DNA from: Psilocybe azurescens
Lineage: Eukaryota > Basidiomycota > Agaricomycetes > Agaricales > Agrocybaceae
Direction: 5' to 3'
Assembly: GCA_023853785.1 (NCBI GenBank)
Contig: JAJIRX010000151.1
Location: 1 to 64,000, forward strand
Length of the DNA stretch: 64,000 nt
Shown here in pieces: positions 49,540 through 62,320 of the stretch. Numbering within the stretch: the stretch's first letter is position 1; every line of letters starts with the position of its first letter. A model generated the notes under the pieces. That model was given only the letters and a program-made list of their open reading frames with translations, had not been told where the DNA came from and did not search any database. The translations under genes and the position numbers were made by a program.

Positions 49540-49948
49540 ATCGATAAAATCTTTCGAAAGGCAAGTAAGCGCCCAAACAGTGAGCACCACAGGCGAAGCA
49601 AGCAATACTAGATTCGGCGAAGAAGATACTTTCCAGCTGCAAGATGTTATATCTGTGCAATTGAGGGTTCGACCAGACTGTGACCCGTCAGACATAACTG
49701 GGAAGCTCCAATTCGGCTCATTGTGGGAATCTTCGGAATCTACCAGGATAACAGCCTCTGATATTAGCAATGCCAAACAAATGAGAGCGCGTAGCGAGAC
49801 GCGTCAGCTCTTCGAAATTGCATCGAAATCCTCAGTTTCTCCTTTCTTCCCGCTACTTTCTCATCAATATACCACCTACCTCTCCGGATTCAAGGCACCC
49901 AACACACAATCCATTCTTCACTCCTAATTCCCTAAATCCTCGCCCAAG
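49540..49948. promoter_or_regulatory. Divergent promoter, actin 5 / RPN10
   Basis: 409 bp between opposite start codons. Open frames across it (for example 49415-49927 on the plus strand) are fortuitous, because they overlap the actin 5 first exons in antisense. No clear TATA box. Confidence 0.55.
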
Positions 49949-51295
49949 ATGCCTCTCGAAGCAACGATGTTGATAATCGACAACTCGGAATATATGCGCA
50001 ATGGAGATTACACGCCCACACGGTTCGACGCACAATCGGACGCTGTGAATATTGTTTTCCAGACCAAGATTGACTCAAATCCAGAAAACACCGTTGGAAT
50101 CATGACGATGGCGGGCAAAGGGCGAGTTCTATCATCTTAGTATCAGAGGCATTACCACCAGGACGATCTAACCACCTTGTGGTGTCTGCAGTCCGGAGGT
50201 GCTGGTGACACACACGAAAGATCACGGTCCCATCTTAAACGGCATTCTTTCCGCCAAAAACAAAGCCGGTGGCGAGATTGACATCCCACTGCGCTTGCTG
50301 TTGCCCAACTTGCCTTGAAACATCGAGAAAACAAGAACCTCCGCCAACGCATCATCGTGTTTGTTGGATCGCCCCCGGCGAGGGCGAGGACAGAGACGAG
50401 CAGGCGATGATCAAATTGGCGAAGAAGCTGAAGAAGAACAATGTTGCGGTTGACATCGTTGCATTCGGCGATGGGATCGAGGATGGCGCTGCGTCGAGGG
50501 TGCTGAAAGCTTTCATTGACAACGTGAACAGCAGTGAGAACTCGTGAGTCTTAACATGTTTCCATGCTTCCCTTGCACATTGTTTGGTTTGATTGATCGA
50601 CTTTCATTTACCTTAACTACATGTAGACATTTGCTTGCTGTTCCTCCCGGCACACATCTACTCTCCGATGCTCTTATCTCGTCACCTATTCTTTCTGCGG
50701 ACAGAAGTGCCGCTGTGCCGGAGGAACTCGGTGGCACGGGTGCAGCAGCAGCAGGCGGATCCAGCTCAGCTAACGACTTTGAGTTCGGCGTCGATCCCAG
50801 TCTGGACCCCGAATTGGCGATGGTGCGTTTCTTCTCCTTAGTCATCTAACCCTCTCTGTGTGTGTTCATCTTTTAAACCCGTCTCTTATTCTCCAATAGG
50901 CTCTGCGGATGTCTATGCAAGAAGCTCAAGCACGAGAGGCAGCTGCCACTGCAGCGGCATCAGGGGCCTCTGCTTCTTCCGCGCCAACGACCTCCGCCGA
51001 GACACCGGCCCCTGCAACTACAACCACAACCACAAGCATACCCGCAGACCCCACAGACGACGAAGAGGAGCGCCTCCTCCAGCAGGCTTTAGCGATGTCG
51101 CAGGAGGAGACCACGGGCGAGGACGCAGACGGCGATGTGGAGATGGACGATGAGGAAGACGATGATGAGGAAGATGACGAGGAAGACGATGATGACGAGG
51201 AAGAGGACGAGGATGCGGCCATTGCTCGGGCTATTAAAATGAGCATACAGACGCAGGAAGAGGATAAGAGCAAGGCTGCTCCGAAGAAGAAGTAA
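49949..51295 (+). CDS. RPN10: 26S proteasome subunit RPN10 (ubiquitin receptor)
   Basis: Ubiquitin receptor of the proteasome 19S particle. N-terminal VWA domain: [91 protein letters not shown]. Then [22 protein letters not shown], and two ubiquitin-interacting motifs, [16 protein letters not shown] and [16 protein letters not shown], separated by a long acidic run, ending APKKK. The first intron starts with GC (GCGAGT, about 50118) and ends CTGCAG. Two C-run undercalls (50284-50286 and 50369-50373) must be assumed to keep [14 protein letters not shown] and SPPGEGE in frame. Introns also follow SSENS and ELAM. Confidence 0.93.
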
Positions 51296-52514
51296 TTGTT
51301 TGCGTTGGGCTCGTTGGTTTGTATGGTTGTCCCTGTGTCATTTCTGCCGTTCAAGATTTGATAGATAAATGGAGCTGTTTTTTTGTTTTCTCTATCTGTT
51401 AGGACCGATTGCTTTCGTGGTCATCGTTTTTAGAAACAGATGCCTGTCTGCGCTGTGGTGTACTGGTAATGCACCAGTTTTGGTTGGTAAATCCAAATGT
51501 TATTGGCTACACCTCGACATTATTTTATCTTTGTACTGTCTGATGAGGGACTGATGTCATTGAGTGTTTAGCCCTACACCAACAACTCTTGAGCAAACCT
51601 GTTGAGATATTATATATATTCCTTAGACCGGATAATCAACAAGAAAAAGAAAAGAAGCGTATACAATTATGTTTGCGTAGAAGACACGCCGACGCGGAGA
51701 ATAACTGTGCTACCTGCCTGGACAGTCATATACAGTCATTCACGAACGACACATGTTTTTCATATATATTTTATATGTATACGCAAATGCAAGGCACGCC
51801 ATTAAACAGCATGCCCAAAGCATGGATCGCCTCTTAACTTGAAACGGGTTCAGATACTTTGAGAGAGCAGAGCTGTTCTTTCAATCCATTCCTCCGCAAA
51901 TCGCAGTTGAATTCGGCTGTCGTCTATCCGTTATAATGACACATTTCCTACATCTGCGGATGATCAAGTTGCGCAGGCCGAACGAGGAATTAAGTAGTCG
52001 GAGAGCAATTGAATCTCAATGCCATTTCCAATACCCCGCACACCTCCGCACACCTCCGCACACCGACCATGGCGCGTGACGATCGCCAAGATATCTCCAG
52101 GTTTGTGTGGCGGCATTTCAGAGCATTTCAGCTCATTCAATCAGGTGTGTCTTGGCCAATGTCTGGGAGTGGTCCAATCACGTAGAATACATATCCCCCG
52201 AAGCGAGACGACTAGTGCTAAGTAATAATCAATAATCTCGGCGTGTTTGCATTCTTAGCTCCAAACAGTCCCTGGGAATGGTTTATAAAAAGCAGCAGCA
52301 GATCTCACGTTGAATGCTGCTGATTTCTTGCCCCTACGAGTTATCACCTTCTTGAACCTTCTGTCCCGTAATCACTCCCTGACAACTCAGCTTTGACTCA
52401 TCTTTCGCTTCTTCTTCCGTTCATTATTGCCCGGATAGCCGGATATCAGCTTTTGGAACTCTTTCTGCCTTATAAACCCGTACTTTTAAGAAGACAGACC
52501 AACAAGCAACTTAA
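51296..52514. other. Intergenic, P450 promoter region
   Basis: No gene supported. Contains a short tandem repeat of cacacctccg near 52037-52064 and a TATA box (separate entry). Confidence 0.5.
52284..52290 (+). promoter_or_regulatory. TATA box of P450 gene
   Basis: tataaaa, about 225 bp upstream of the start codon, followed by a pyrimidine-rich leader typical of fungal mRNAs. Confidence 0.5.
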
Positions 52515-54931
52515 ATGCCTCTTCCACCAGGACCAACATACCTTTTGCAGAACCTTCCTAGCCTCGCCGCCCCTCCGGCTATAGCTTTTCTATTTGCGAA
52601 GGCCCTCACCCACGTATATATTGATGTTCAGGCCTGGACAGTCATCCTGGCGTGCTGCCTTTCTTTCCCGGTGGCGATCTTCTTGAAGGTACTATACACG
52701 GACATTAGGAATCATAGAGCGGCGGCGTCTCATGGAGCTGTGCTGCCTCCAGCGGTGTACGATAAGTGGCCTGGGGGATCACGTTGCTTATGAAGATGTT
52801 GGATAATCTCAAGAATGGACACCCAGGTGCGAGATTGTCGTTGATGATTCGTGGAGAGTGTGTACTTATGATGCTTGTTTGGCGCACCCTGTCAAGGCGA
52901 TATGTTCGTTGAATGGTCTGAGAGATATGGAAATACGTGGAACTTGAGAATTTTGTTCGAGAATAGGGTGAGTTCCGAGGTTGCCTGGCATTGAACCTGG
53001 TTCTACAACCATTACTGTATGTAGTTCTTCACTACGGAGCCGGAATACATTAAAGCTATTTTGGCCACCCAATTCGACAACTTTGAGAAAGGTGAGTGCT
53101 ACTGAGCCTTTCTAGCTTGGACGGGAGATTGACTGTATGTCGTCGAGGCCCTCACTTCAACGACCAAATGCGTTCCGTATTGGGAACAGGGGTTTTCAAC
53201 TCTGACGGTCAGTACTTATTCACCGTGGCATCCGCAACTAATCATACTTATCGAACGCGAATCCAGGCGAAATGTGGAAGTAAGCCCTTCTCTGAACGCT
53301 CCATAGCGTGTTTTGAAATCACCGTCGTACTGACTACACACTGTTCATCAGATTCCATCGTGCGATGACGCGCCCGTTTTCAGCAAAGATCGCATCAGCC
53401 ACTTTGACATCTTTGATCGACACGCCACGGAAGCGCTGAATCAGCTCAAAGCCCGCCTCCGCGAAGGGTTCCCCGTCGACATCCAAGACCTTGCCTCCCG
53501 GTTCACCATGGACTCTGCTACTGAATTTCTCTTTAGCAAGAACGTACACTCTCTGGGTGCTGGCCTCCCGTATCCACATTACTCTCCGCTTGTGAACACG
53601 GTTGCGCACGACCATCCTGCGAACAGGTTCTCCAAGGCGTTTGATGAGGCGCAGAGGCTTATTGCGCTGAGATCGAGGAGGGTGTTAATTGGCCGCTGGC
53701 TGAGTTTTGGAAGGATAAGGTCAATGAGCAGATGGTTGTGGTGAATGGGTTTATAGAGCCTATCATGAGAGCGGCTGTGGAAAGGAAGAGGATGCTCAGC
53801 GGCGATAGAGGCGCTGAAAAGTCGTCGGAGAAGGTGGCTTTTAACACGGACAGGGAGGTAAAAGATGGAGAAAGCTTATTGGATCATTTAATCAACTACA
53901 CTGAAGGTATGTTTTAGTGTCAAATATCAGAACCAAACTTGACTTACGAATTTCTTGACCAGACGAGACTGTTCTACGTGACGAAATTCTAAATATTCTT
54001 CTGGCAGGACGCGATACAGTACGTTCAGAATTGATACCCTATCGAATCGTCGCATCCGCTCACACTTTGCACCGAGACAACAAACAGCATAACATATGCC
54101 ATCTACATGCTCGCCGAACATCCTGACGTCCTTCAACGCCTAAGAAACGAAGTGCTCGAAAAGGTCGGTGATACCCGCCGGCCTACATTCGAGGAGATGA
54201 AAGACATGAGATATCTTCGCGCCGTCATCAACGAAACGCTTAGATTGTATCCTGCCGTGTACGTGTCTCACTTTGAGAAGTCGTTTGTCTGAAAAAGGCA
54301 AGATATCTGACGAATGGGGTAAATAGTCCGTTCAACATCAGGTCCACCGCAAATCCTGTCATCCTTCCGGGTAAATATGGTAATAAGCCCTTTTATCTCC
54401 CGGCGCATAGCAAGTGAGTCTTTTAATGCTCTGTAGTCTGTGAGCAAATTCATGCTGACCTTGGAGATAGGGCTCCCTACAGCGTGTTGTTAATGCATCG
54501 GAGAAAAGACCTCTGGGGTCCTGACGGTAAGTCAATTTGAAGGTTTACTGTCACGCAACTGGAAAGATCTAATTTACGCATTGCAGCTGATGTATTCGAT
54601 CCGGACCGTTTCCTGGACGCCCGTTTGAGGAAATATATCACTCCGAATCCCTTCATTTTCCTCCCTTTCAACGCCGGACCGAGAATATGCTTGGGCCAGC
54701 AGGTATGTTCAACGCAATTCCTTTCAGGGTCATTCACTCCCTCCATTTGTCTCGCTGACACGCCATTGAATTTTCCAGTTCGCATACCATGAAACTTCGT
54801 TCTTCCTCATCAGGCTATTACAGCAATTCTCCAGTATCACCCACGTTTATGACGCACAGCCCCGACATCGCGTCCGCCTCACGAGTGGAATACCAGTGAA
54901 GGTCCCAAAGGAAGGGATAAAATTAGGATGA
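52515..54931 (+). CDS. Cytochrome P450, CYP63-like
   Basis: Membrane-anchored P450 monooxygenase. [20 protein letters not shown] and hydrophobic anchor segments ([20 protein letters not shown]), then [61 protein letters not shown]-helix LAGRDTTS, K-helix ExxR in [30 protein letters not shown], and the heme loop [12 protein letters not shown] with the Cys ligand, ending [11 protein letters not shown], stop 54929-54931. The arrangement and wording resemble CYP63 of wood-decay fungi, which oxidise alkanes, fatty acids and aromatics; subfamily is inferred. A frame slip near 53675-53690 (aggaggg) separates RLIALRSR from VNWPLAEFW. About ten small exons. Confidence 0.85.
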
Positions 54932-55637
54932 AGAGTTATATGACAATGAGCGTTATGGGCGGATGTTGGGTTAAGTTGGAGGAGGCAGTGAGTAGCGACG
55001 ATGTTGTTACTGCTATGAACGTGGTATGAGTAGAACCAAACTATTCATAAAGATGAAGGTTGGTTGGAAAGCTGCGTGTATTTTATCTATCAAGTATTGA
55101 TTCAGTGTGTAAATTTACGAATGTCAATTGACAATTATGTATAATATTCTCTACTTTATGCGCTGTGAGAGCTCTTGAGCTCATATGTTTGCCTTGTATC
55201 GTTTTGTCCTCGTCGGCATCAACTTTCAGACTTCGACGCAACTCGGACAATATTACCAGAAGCTTCTGCACCCAAGCGATGCTAATCAATTCTCAAATCA
55301 CTGATATCTTTCGGAATATCTTCACTGAAGCCCTACGAGGATTAATCAAATAGCTTCTGATCATTGCAGGAAGGAGAAGCAATCAATGACACAATTCGCC
55401 ACTTGTGCGCTGCTCTGAGAATCTCTAAATACTGGTTGCAGACTGCAAGTAAAGACTACCATGCATCTGGCAATACTGGCTTTGGATTCCCTAGTGATCG
55501 CCTTCGATGCAGTCTCGAATTAGCGCCTCAGCTGCAGGGCCTCTAGGCGTGATTGTGCAATCGAAGGGAGCGGGGTATCTGATAAACGGCGATCCAAGAA
55601 ATTAGCGTGCATACTAAACAATTGACGTGGAAATTCC
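54932..55637. other. Tail-to-tail spacer between P450 genes
   Basis: 3' regions of two convergent P450 genes. No other gene supported. Confidence 0.5.
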
Positions 55638-57693
55638 TCACGAGAGTAAACCGCTGGTGAATTCTGCTTTGAGCTTCACAGGGTTTCCGAGATCATCGAG
55701 AGGTGGCTTGATATCGTATACGGATAGGACAGAAGAGACAATCGAGTAGAGTGCATTGTCACTCATGTGCCTTCCTGGACACTGACTACCATTGGAACTC
55801 AGTTGTCGTGATATTTCTTTCCTTCAAAGGAATTGATTGAGGCATGCTTACCGACGCCCAAAACCAAAAGCCGCGCAATCTGGATTTCTCGCGTTGGGGT
55901 CCAGTTCACCATCCTTCAAGTATCGGTCGGGCTCGAATTCCATTGGGTTGGTAAAGACATCCGGGTCGTGTAAAATGGCCCTGTTGACGTTATGTTACTT
56001 CTCCGCAACCAAGGGTTTAGAGAATCACAAGGCGAACGTACCATGCATTTCCCATTACCACGGTTCCACGGGGGATGAAATAACCGTCGTATTCATCATC
56101 CTCGGTGCACATATGACCGACAGCTATACGTCCTTTAGCATCTCTAAAATTATAGTCACAGGAAAATCCAATACCAAGAGGCGTGACCTGATTCCAACGC
56201 ACGCTCTCTTTGACTAAGGCGTTGATATAGGGCAAAGAATCTCGGTCGCTGAAGTCTGGGAGACGGTTTCGACCAACTACGGCGTCCAGCTCTGCTTGTG
56301 CCTTTCTTTGTACTCCGGGATAAAGTGCCATCGCCAAAAGAACGACTGCACTGTAGAGACAGTCTGCAATATAGGATTCATCAACTTGTAAGCGGAGAGA
56401 TCAGCCGCTGAATGACCCACCGTGTCTGCGCCACCTGTGGCATGGCATGAATTGAGTTTGTGGAACCAACAGTGATTGAACTCGGAGCTACGCACCGACG
56501 TATGCTACGGCTGCAGTGTCTTGAGCGAGCTTTCTTTCTTCAGCATAAAGCGGGTCACTCTTGTCAGGTAGACGTTCGATTAGCGTCGCAGACAGCGACG
56601 GCACCGCAGTCCCGTTTTTCTGCGTATACAATCTCAAGTCAATATTTAATCGCATGCTCAGGTAAATTAATTCAAACCATTTCACTCTCAGCATACTTGA
56701 ACGGCTTCTCAGCAACGTCGGCATTTACAGTTCTCCACCGTGCGGCTTTTCGCTTGAAGCCGGCTCCAGGAAACCAGGAGGGAACGTGCAATAGAGCAGG
56801 TATGAGATCCACCAAAAATGTGCCAGGAATTCCCGCTTCAGCTAGACCCATGAGCGCCTCCTCAGCGTTCGATATGTATGGATCAGCTGACTCTTTGACG
56901 GTTATACCATATGCTACACTCATGATGGTAGTAGCAAATGTGCTATATATTGAAAGCTCAGAAGACACGAAGCTATGATAATTGACATCGTAATCAACTC
57001 ACTGTCGGATATGATGCATAAAGTTCTCAGGCGATACGAGAAGTCGATTAAGCAATGCTCGAGCTTCGCGCAATTGAGTTGGACGATATTTCCAGACGAT
57101 ATTGTGATGGAAATGCTCATTGAAAGCTCTGCGGTGTCGACGCCACCATTGTCCGTAAGGAAGCATGGCCATGTTATAGTCCCAGTTCATCCTAATTGAA
57201 AGAAATATCAATACGAGATAGCATAGGCTCACCATTGACAAAATGGAATATTACAGTTCAATAACCATAGGCATTCGCATTCTGTCCGAGTAGTTTGAAG
57301 ATCGTTTATCGAAGAGGTCACTAGTTCTTTTGAGAGACCCCAGGACCATGAACGGCTGGCCGAGGACTTCGAAATATATCATATCGCCTAAGACACAATA
57401 AGCTATACTGGCCATTAAATTAAAAAGGCGTAAAGCTGAAGCGCACCATAGGTTTTAGACCATTCGTTGTAAGCAATCCACGGTTTATCCTGAGGCATAT
57501 CCAGTAGATTTCCGATTATCGGATAGCCTTTGGGACCAGGGGGTAGAGGAAGGTTCTTTGGGTTACGTTTTCGGGATTTACCCCATAAAGCCTGAGCAAC
57601 GAGTGCATATGCGAGTGTTCCAACGAGGACCGCATATACAGGGTAGGTTACAAGCAAAGCAGTCATTCTCGAGAGCATAAACATGGCGGGCAT
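55638..57693 (-). CDS. Cytochrome P450, CYP64-clan-like
   Basis: Second P450, convergent with the first but from another clan, of the kind often labelled O-methylsterigmatocystin oxidoreductase-like in basidiomycetes. MPAMFMLSRMTALLVTYPVY membrane anchor, proline hinge NLPLPPGPKGYPIIGNLLDM, MIYFEVLGQPFMVLGSLKR, C-helix QWWRRHRRAFNEHF, I-helix VGGADTTVST, ExxR in VKESVRWNQVTPLGI, IPRGTVVMGNAWA, FEPDRYLKDGELDPNARNP and heme loop FGFGRRQCPGR, where an intron falls inside the motif (GTAAGC...GGTAG, about 55850-55786). Ends AEFTSGLLS, stop 55638. The start at 57693 matches the anchor. The substrate cannot be told. Confidence 0.85.
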
Positions 57694-57975
57694 TTTGATG
57701 TACTGTAGAAGGATGAGCTTTGACGGGAGTTTATATTATATTCGTGACCGATATTAATTGATGCACTGAAAAGTGAATTCGGAAGGGAATATTCCAATGG
57801 GTGGACGCTACTGGTAAGACAGCAAGCTGCGGTTCTTCGAGGACGTAAAATATCCCACAATCGTGCGACAAGGTGGGTGAAAATTTATTCAAAATAGTCA
57901 GGTTCTGAACGCTGTGCCAGCATGATACTCTAGGGACCGAGTGCCTTCCTTGCACGAAGCAAAGTGGTGGGACTT
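57694..57975. promoter_or_regulatory. P450 2 upstream region
   Basis: Short spacer that must hold the promoter of the minus-strand P450 and the 3' end of the next minus-strand gene. No specific motif recognised. Confidence 0.4.
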
Positions 57976-58700
57976 CTAGTTTCCAGGAACCTCATTTGAT
58001 AGGGCATCTGGGATCGAGGGTTTTTCAGAGAGATACTTAAGCATAGTCAATACGAAAGCGCTGACATCCCAGTTGACCCAGACATTGTAAACTCCGTGGA
58101 AGTTTGATGAATGTTCAAGCACCGAGGATTCTTTCACTCCAATAGTTGGAGACAGTCTAGGCAGTCCTAGATTGGCCAACAGATATCGAGCAGCAAGGGA
58201 ATATAAATAAGAAGAATCTGTGATCGTAAGCTGCCTGCCTTCTGTGTCAGGTTAAGCGATAGACATCGCCCTGGATGCTAAAACGTGTTCGCTTTCCCGC
58301 CTAGCTGAGTCATTAGACTTGAATGGCTCCTGTCTGCCAACGAATGTGGTAGATAGTCATCAGCTGGTATGTCCGGAGCATCAAGAGATAAGACAATGTC
58401 CCACCATCCTGCGCAATTATCCATGTCAGAAAAGGATCTGGGTAGTTCAGGTTCAAGGTAATTTGGATAGTAGCGGTCAGGGTTTCCATTGACTTGACAC
58501 AAGCCTTCGGCGTTTTTGAGCCGAACACTGAGTCTATTCCAAAATTAGATACGTGTCCAAAGCGTCCTCATTAAATCCTTCAGTGTTGAAGATATGGGCA
58601 ATTGAGAACGCAGTTTCTTGCTTCGCTGAGCTTTTGCCTCCGTGTCTCTGGAAGTCTGTCAGAAAATGTGGATATATTCGGGTAAATTATGGAAGCAAGA
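57976..58700 (-). CDS. Unrecognised protein, 3' part
   Basis: Three stretches with strong coding character can be joined: HGGKSSAKQETAFSIAHIFN with EGFNEDALDTYLILE (about 58530-58660), RLSVRLKNAEGLCQVNGNP through YYPNYLEPELPRSFSDMDN, CAGWWDIVLSLDAPDIPADD and RSHSSLMTQLGGKANT (to about 58281), then after a 55-nt GT-AG intron QLTITDSSYLYSLAARYLLA, NLGLPRLSPTIGVKESSVLE, NFHGVYNVWVNWDVSAFVLT and ending SNEVPGN at 57976. One base (T of gaatag, about 58530) must be dropped at the first join. Upstream exons were not found, so it may be a 5'-truncated relic. I do not recognise the family. Confidence 0.5.
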
Positions 58701-60148
58701 GTGTTCCCGGGAAGATTGGCACATGGAAAGATTGGCGCAGTTGGACAAAGATAAACATATGCGTGAATTTCAATAATCGCGGGAAAGGTCCCACGGATAT
58801 TTTACACTCATTACAGCTTGCGACCTAAAATACATCCATGAATATCTTAATAGCTTAATGATATATAAGAGTCTACAGCATATGCATTCAAAATTACGGA
58901 CACAGCAATCTCGCTATAAATATCGCTGAGGGCAGACTCGGAGCCGCCAACTGGTCAACTTTAGACGAGAGAGAAATTAGACAAATAAATATGATTTAAT
59001 TCACATGCATGCGAATAAAATAGCTTCCACAAGCGAGATGAACCCGAGCATTAAGCTAATGAACCTTTTGATCCACGCGGAGGAGTGATAGCCTTGATAC
59101 GTCTTCTCTGTACATGAACCTGACCCTTCTGCAAAAATAATGAGGCTAAGATTTATCCTAATCCCCATGGACCGAGGAACTGAGCTATATTCAGAATCAT
59201 GAAATTATAGATAGGCAGATATTGCCGCCGGTAGACACGTATCGGATATAACATGCCAATAATCCGTTTGGCTCTCATATCCAAAAACATACCTTATGGA
59301 TAGAACCTACTAAGCTTGAAAAGGGTCCGTGCACAACTTGTCACGCTTTATTATCGTACAGAAAATTACATAGCGTATTAAGGTTTCATAGGGTTTTAGG
59401 GGTCTAACCGTGCAAGAGCTTCGTGATTCTATGCTCTTAAGATCAGATTTCCCTGTGTATAGTGTCGTAACCGTGAAGCGCAGCATCAAACTGTCGGTGC
59501 CAGCCATTGCCGATGCCGGTCTTGCTCTTGTTGTACAGCTTCGACTTGACTTCAACCATGGTCAGACTTTCAAGTTTGAAAATTATATGGCCATCTTAAT
59601 GGTGATGCAGGAAACTAGAATATTCAATAATTTCATATTAATAACAGGCCACCATAGTTCTTTCATGGCTCAAGCACGCATTCGAATGGCTATACGCTTC
59701 CATTTCAGGAAGGTGAGTTCTCTCTAGTTGTCTCGACTTACTATGATTACCCTTGTTCAGTACAGCCAGTCTTATGGTCGCAAACTGAATAGTGAACCGG
59801 CCATACAAGAATCGTTCACAAATCCCATTGACTCTGGATAATGTCCTTGTTATCTTCGTTGCCACGATGAAAAGTGTCCTGTCCTGGCTATTAGTGCCAC
59901 AGTGGCTGAAGCTTCATCGTGATTAAGCGTCCCTCGGTTAAAGCTAAAGGCCTTTAATGTCGGCTCAGCCATACCCATTGCACATGCAGGCCCCATAGGT
60001 TACCAAAAGCTATTCGTGGCACCATCGTCAACACGGCTGTACATATAAAAGGATCCTTGAATCCGCAGTAGGTTTCCCTCACTCTTCTTTTCATACCTTC
60101 TCCCTCTCTGAATCCATCTCCGAAAATTTACATAATACACACCAGAAT
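58701..60148. other. Intergenic, possible small reading frame
   Basis: AT-rich. The only item of note is a 38-codon minus-strand frame at 59443-59559 starting MVEVKSKLYNKSKTGIGNG, with gene-like composition but no recognised family. Other frames are featureless. Confidence 0.4.
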
Positions 60149-61559
60149 ATGCCGGAACATGTTAGTGCTTCTCTCTCGCCTCGCAAGGCCTCGACGTACA
60201 ACCCTCAGCGGGGGTACGCGCTCAGACAGCCTACTTCGAATCTAACCTACTCCTGCATCAACGCGTCCGACCTGCACTCGCCTAAAATCCCGATCTTACT
60301 CCCGAAGCAGCTTCTCGAGAACTTGTATCCTAATGCGCAGGCTTGGGATTTAGCCGAGATTCCACCGCTGTGTAGTATCTGGGATAATGATGGCGATGAA
60401 AGCCGCGATTCCACCTTTTCACGCACCCAGCGCATCTTCCCATCCTCACTTATACCGACTGCCGTTCCTGGGCCAAAGCCATGCTCTATCAATCCAGAGT
60501 GTACCAACGGGACCCTGAAGCAAAGGTTCTGTGATACTCTCCCGCACGATCTTTGGGCTGTCATTGTATCCGGTTCAACTATACAATATGCGCAAGACAC
60601 TGGAACGCTGCGCGTCACCATCGGAGGCACCGAACCACCTTCTGCTGAAGAAGTAGAATGTGAATTGGCGCCTTGGAAAGAGGATGCCTGGGTTTCCACT
60701 GTCTCGATTGTTGTCTCGGATTCGGTTACGCTAGCTAGCTTTTTTTAAGGCGGCGCCGTATAAAGCTGTTCTGTGGATTTTGAACTGGCTGCAGTGCGCA
60801 CACGGGAATACCATTGAGACGATCAGAGTCTCCCTTCCTATGCGCATGCCGTGCTCCAAGAAAACAGATATACCGACAATGTTATCATCTATAGTTCTTG
60901 ACAGTGATGAGGGCACGAAGCCAGCCTCTCCGAGTCAGGTTTATCCAGCCCTGAAAACGTTGTATTGGAGAGGCGACTCGCGCTTGCTTCCAAAGCTCTT
61001 ACCTTCCCTTGCTTCTCACAATGCGCGAACACTCACGCTGGCCAGCGATTTGAGCATACCGGACGCGCTCTGGGTGCTCCGTCATTTCTCGAGTTCTAGA
61101 CTGCACACCCTGGATTTGGCGACGCTAGTCGTCGATCCTCGACCGACTCTGAATCTCCCTGAGGATAATAAAGAAAAAATTGGTCGATACAGTAAACCGG
61201 CCTACTCCAAGTCTCGAGAGCGGCCTCTGCCACCATTCGCCTTGCCTTACCTAGACACGCTGACGATAAGCTCTTCCATCCCATTTCACACCTTCCTAGC
61301 GCAAATTGCGATGCCTCGCTTATGCTCTGTCTTTCTTGTCCTCAATGGCAATGATGTCGAAGGATCGTTGCATAGTCGGCACAGTGGGAAGTATGGGACT
61401 GAAGAGATATTACACTCTTTCCTCGCGGACCCTTCTGTGCGGAATCATAAATTGCTTTTCGTGGGTGTTCGGTGTGGTCTTGTGCCTGAGAGGGCGGACC
61501 ACATTGAGGGGGTAGTGAAGCAGAGAGTTTCACCAGATGCAGTTGTGAAGGTTTGTTGA
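60149..61559 (+). CDS. LRR-like hypothetical protein
   Basis: N-terminal half MPEHVSASLSPRKASTYNPQ to LPHDLWAVIVSGSTIQYAQD has no recognised domain. The C-terminal half has irregular leucine-rich segments (YPALKTLYWRGDSRLLPKLL, NARTLTLASDLSIPDALWVL, RLHTLDLATLVVD, LPYLDTLTISSSI, MPRLCSVFLVLNG) as in F-box/LRR-type fungal proteins, ending VSPDAVVKVC. A run of seven T (60740-60746) gives a stop after LASFF; with six T the frame continues KAAPYKAVLWILNWLQ, so I read one gene of about 470 codons with an overcalled T. No F-box was identified with confidence. Confidence 0.65.
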
Positions 61560-62320
61560 AAAGGGGCGTGCGGTACTTATGATGAACTGGAGTCTCGAAA
61601 GGTGTATTTTGCCTTGATGATGTAGAAATTAGAGTAGAGCACTTCTTAAATATGTGAACCTAGGACTTGGACCTCACTCTGGGAGGCCGGGTCTACATTC
61701 CTATCTTATCTTTCATTATAATCCACCATACGAACTTGCATTTGGGTCTGTGCGGCGAGCAGTATAATCATTCAAAGTCGCGAAAGCTTGAACATGTGGT
61801 CCTAATTCATCTTCCCCTTCTATTATTTTTGAACGATGTCATCGAGATTTGACAGAAAGTTCGAAAGACATCGAGCAACAACGCAAAATTGGCATACTTG
61901 CGTGGAACATACTGCGGTCCAGCGTACGCAGCGAGCCAACGATGAGCACCGCCCGCCGTAGTTGTCGTTGTCGCAGCAAGTCCTTGTATGTAGAGGCTGT
62001 ACGATGATCCGACCTCGGTGAAGTGGGATCATGAATCACAGGTGATCATAATCTATAATCCGTCTACTTATAATAAAAGTAAAATCGCACGAGGAGCCAG
62101 TTATTTTTTCCCCTCTCTCTCAGCTCTCCCTCTTGAAACGAAACCACCACCACCTAGAGTATCTGCTCGCATTTCTGTCTACTAAATCACGACCTGCAAC
62201 TAGAGAGATCTACACCCCTGAGACTTTGTGACGACAAGCGTAACCATCAGCATCAGTTCACCGTCGGCTACTTACTCACAAGTTCCAACTACCACCACCA
62301 CCACCACCACCACCACCACC
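61560..62320. other. SEC14 upstream region
   Basis: Contains the SEC14 promoter and leader. A microsatellite of accaccacc units (about 62287-62320) abuts the start codon. Confidence 0.5.

Noticed and set aside
50926..51354. Minus-strand frame with a long poly-serine run
   Set aside because: It is the antisense of the RPN10 acidic Asp/Glu codon run.
61839..62040. Short minus-strand frames before SEC14
   Set aside because: Two overlapping frames of similar length, no family content.
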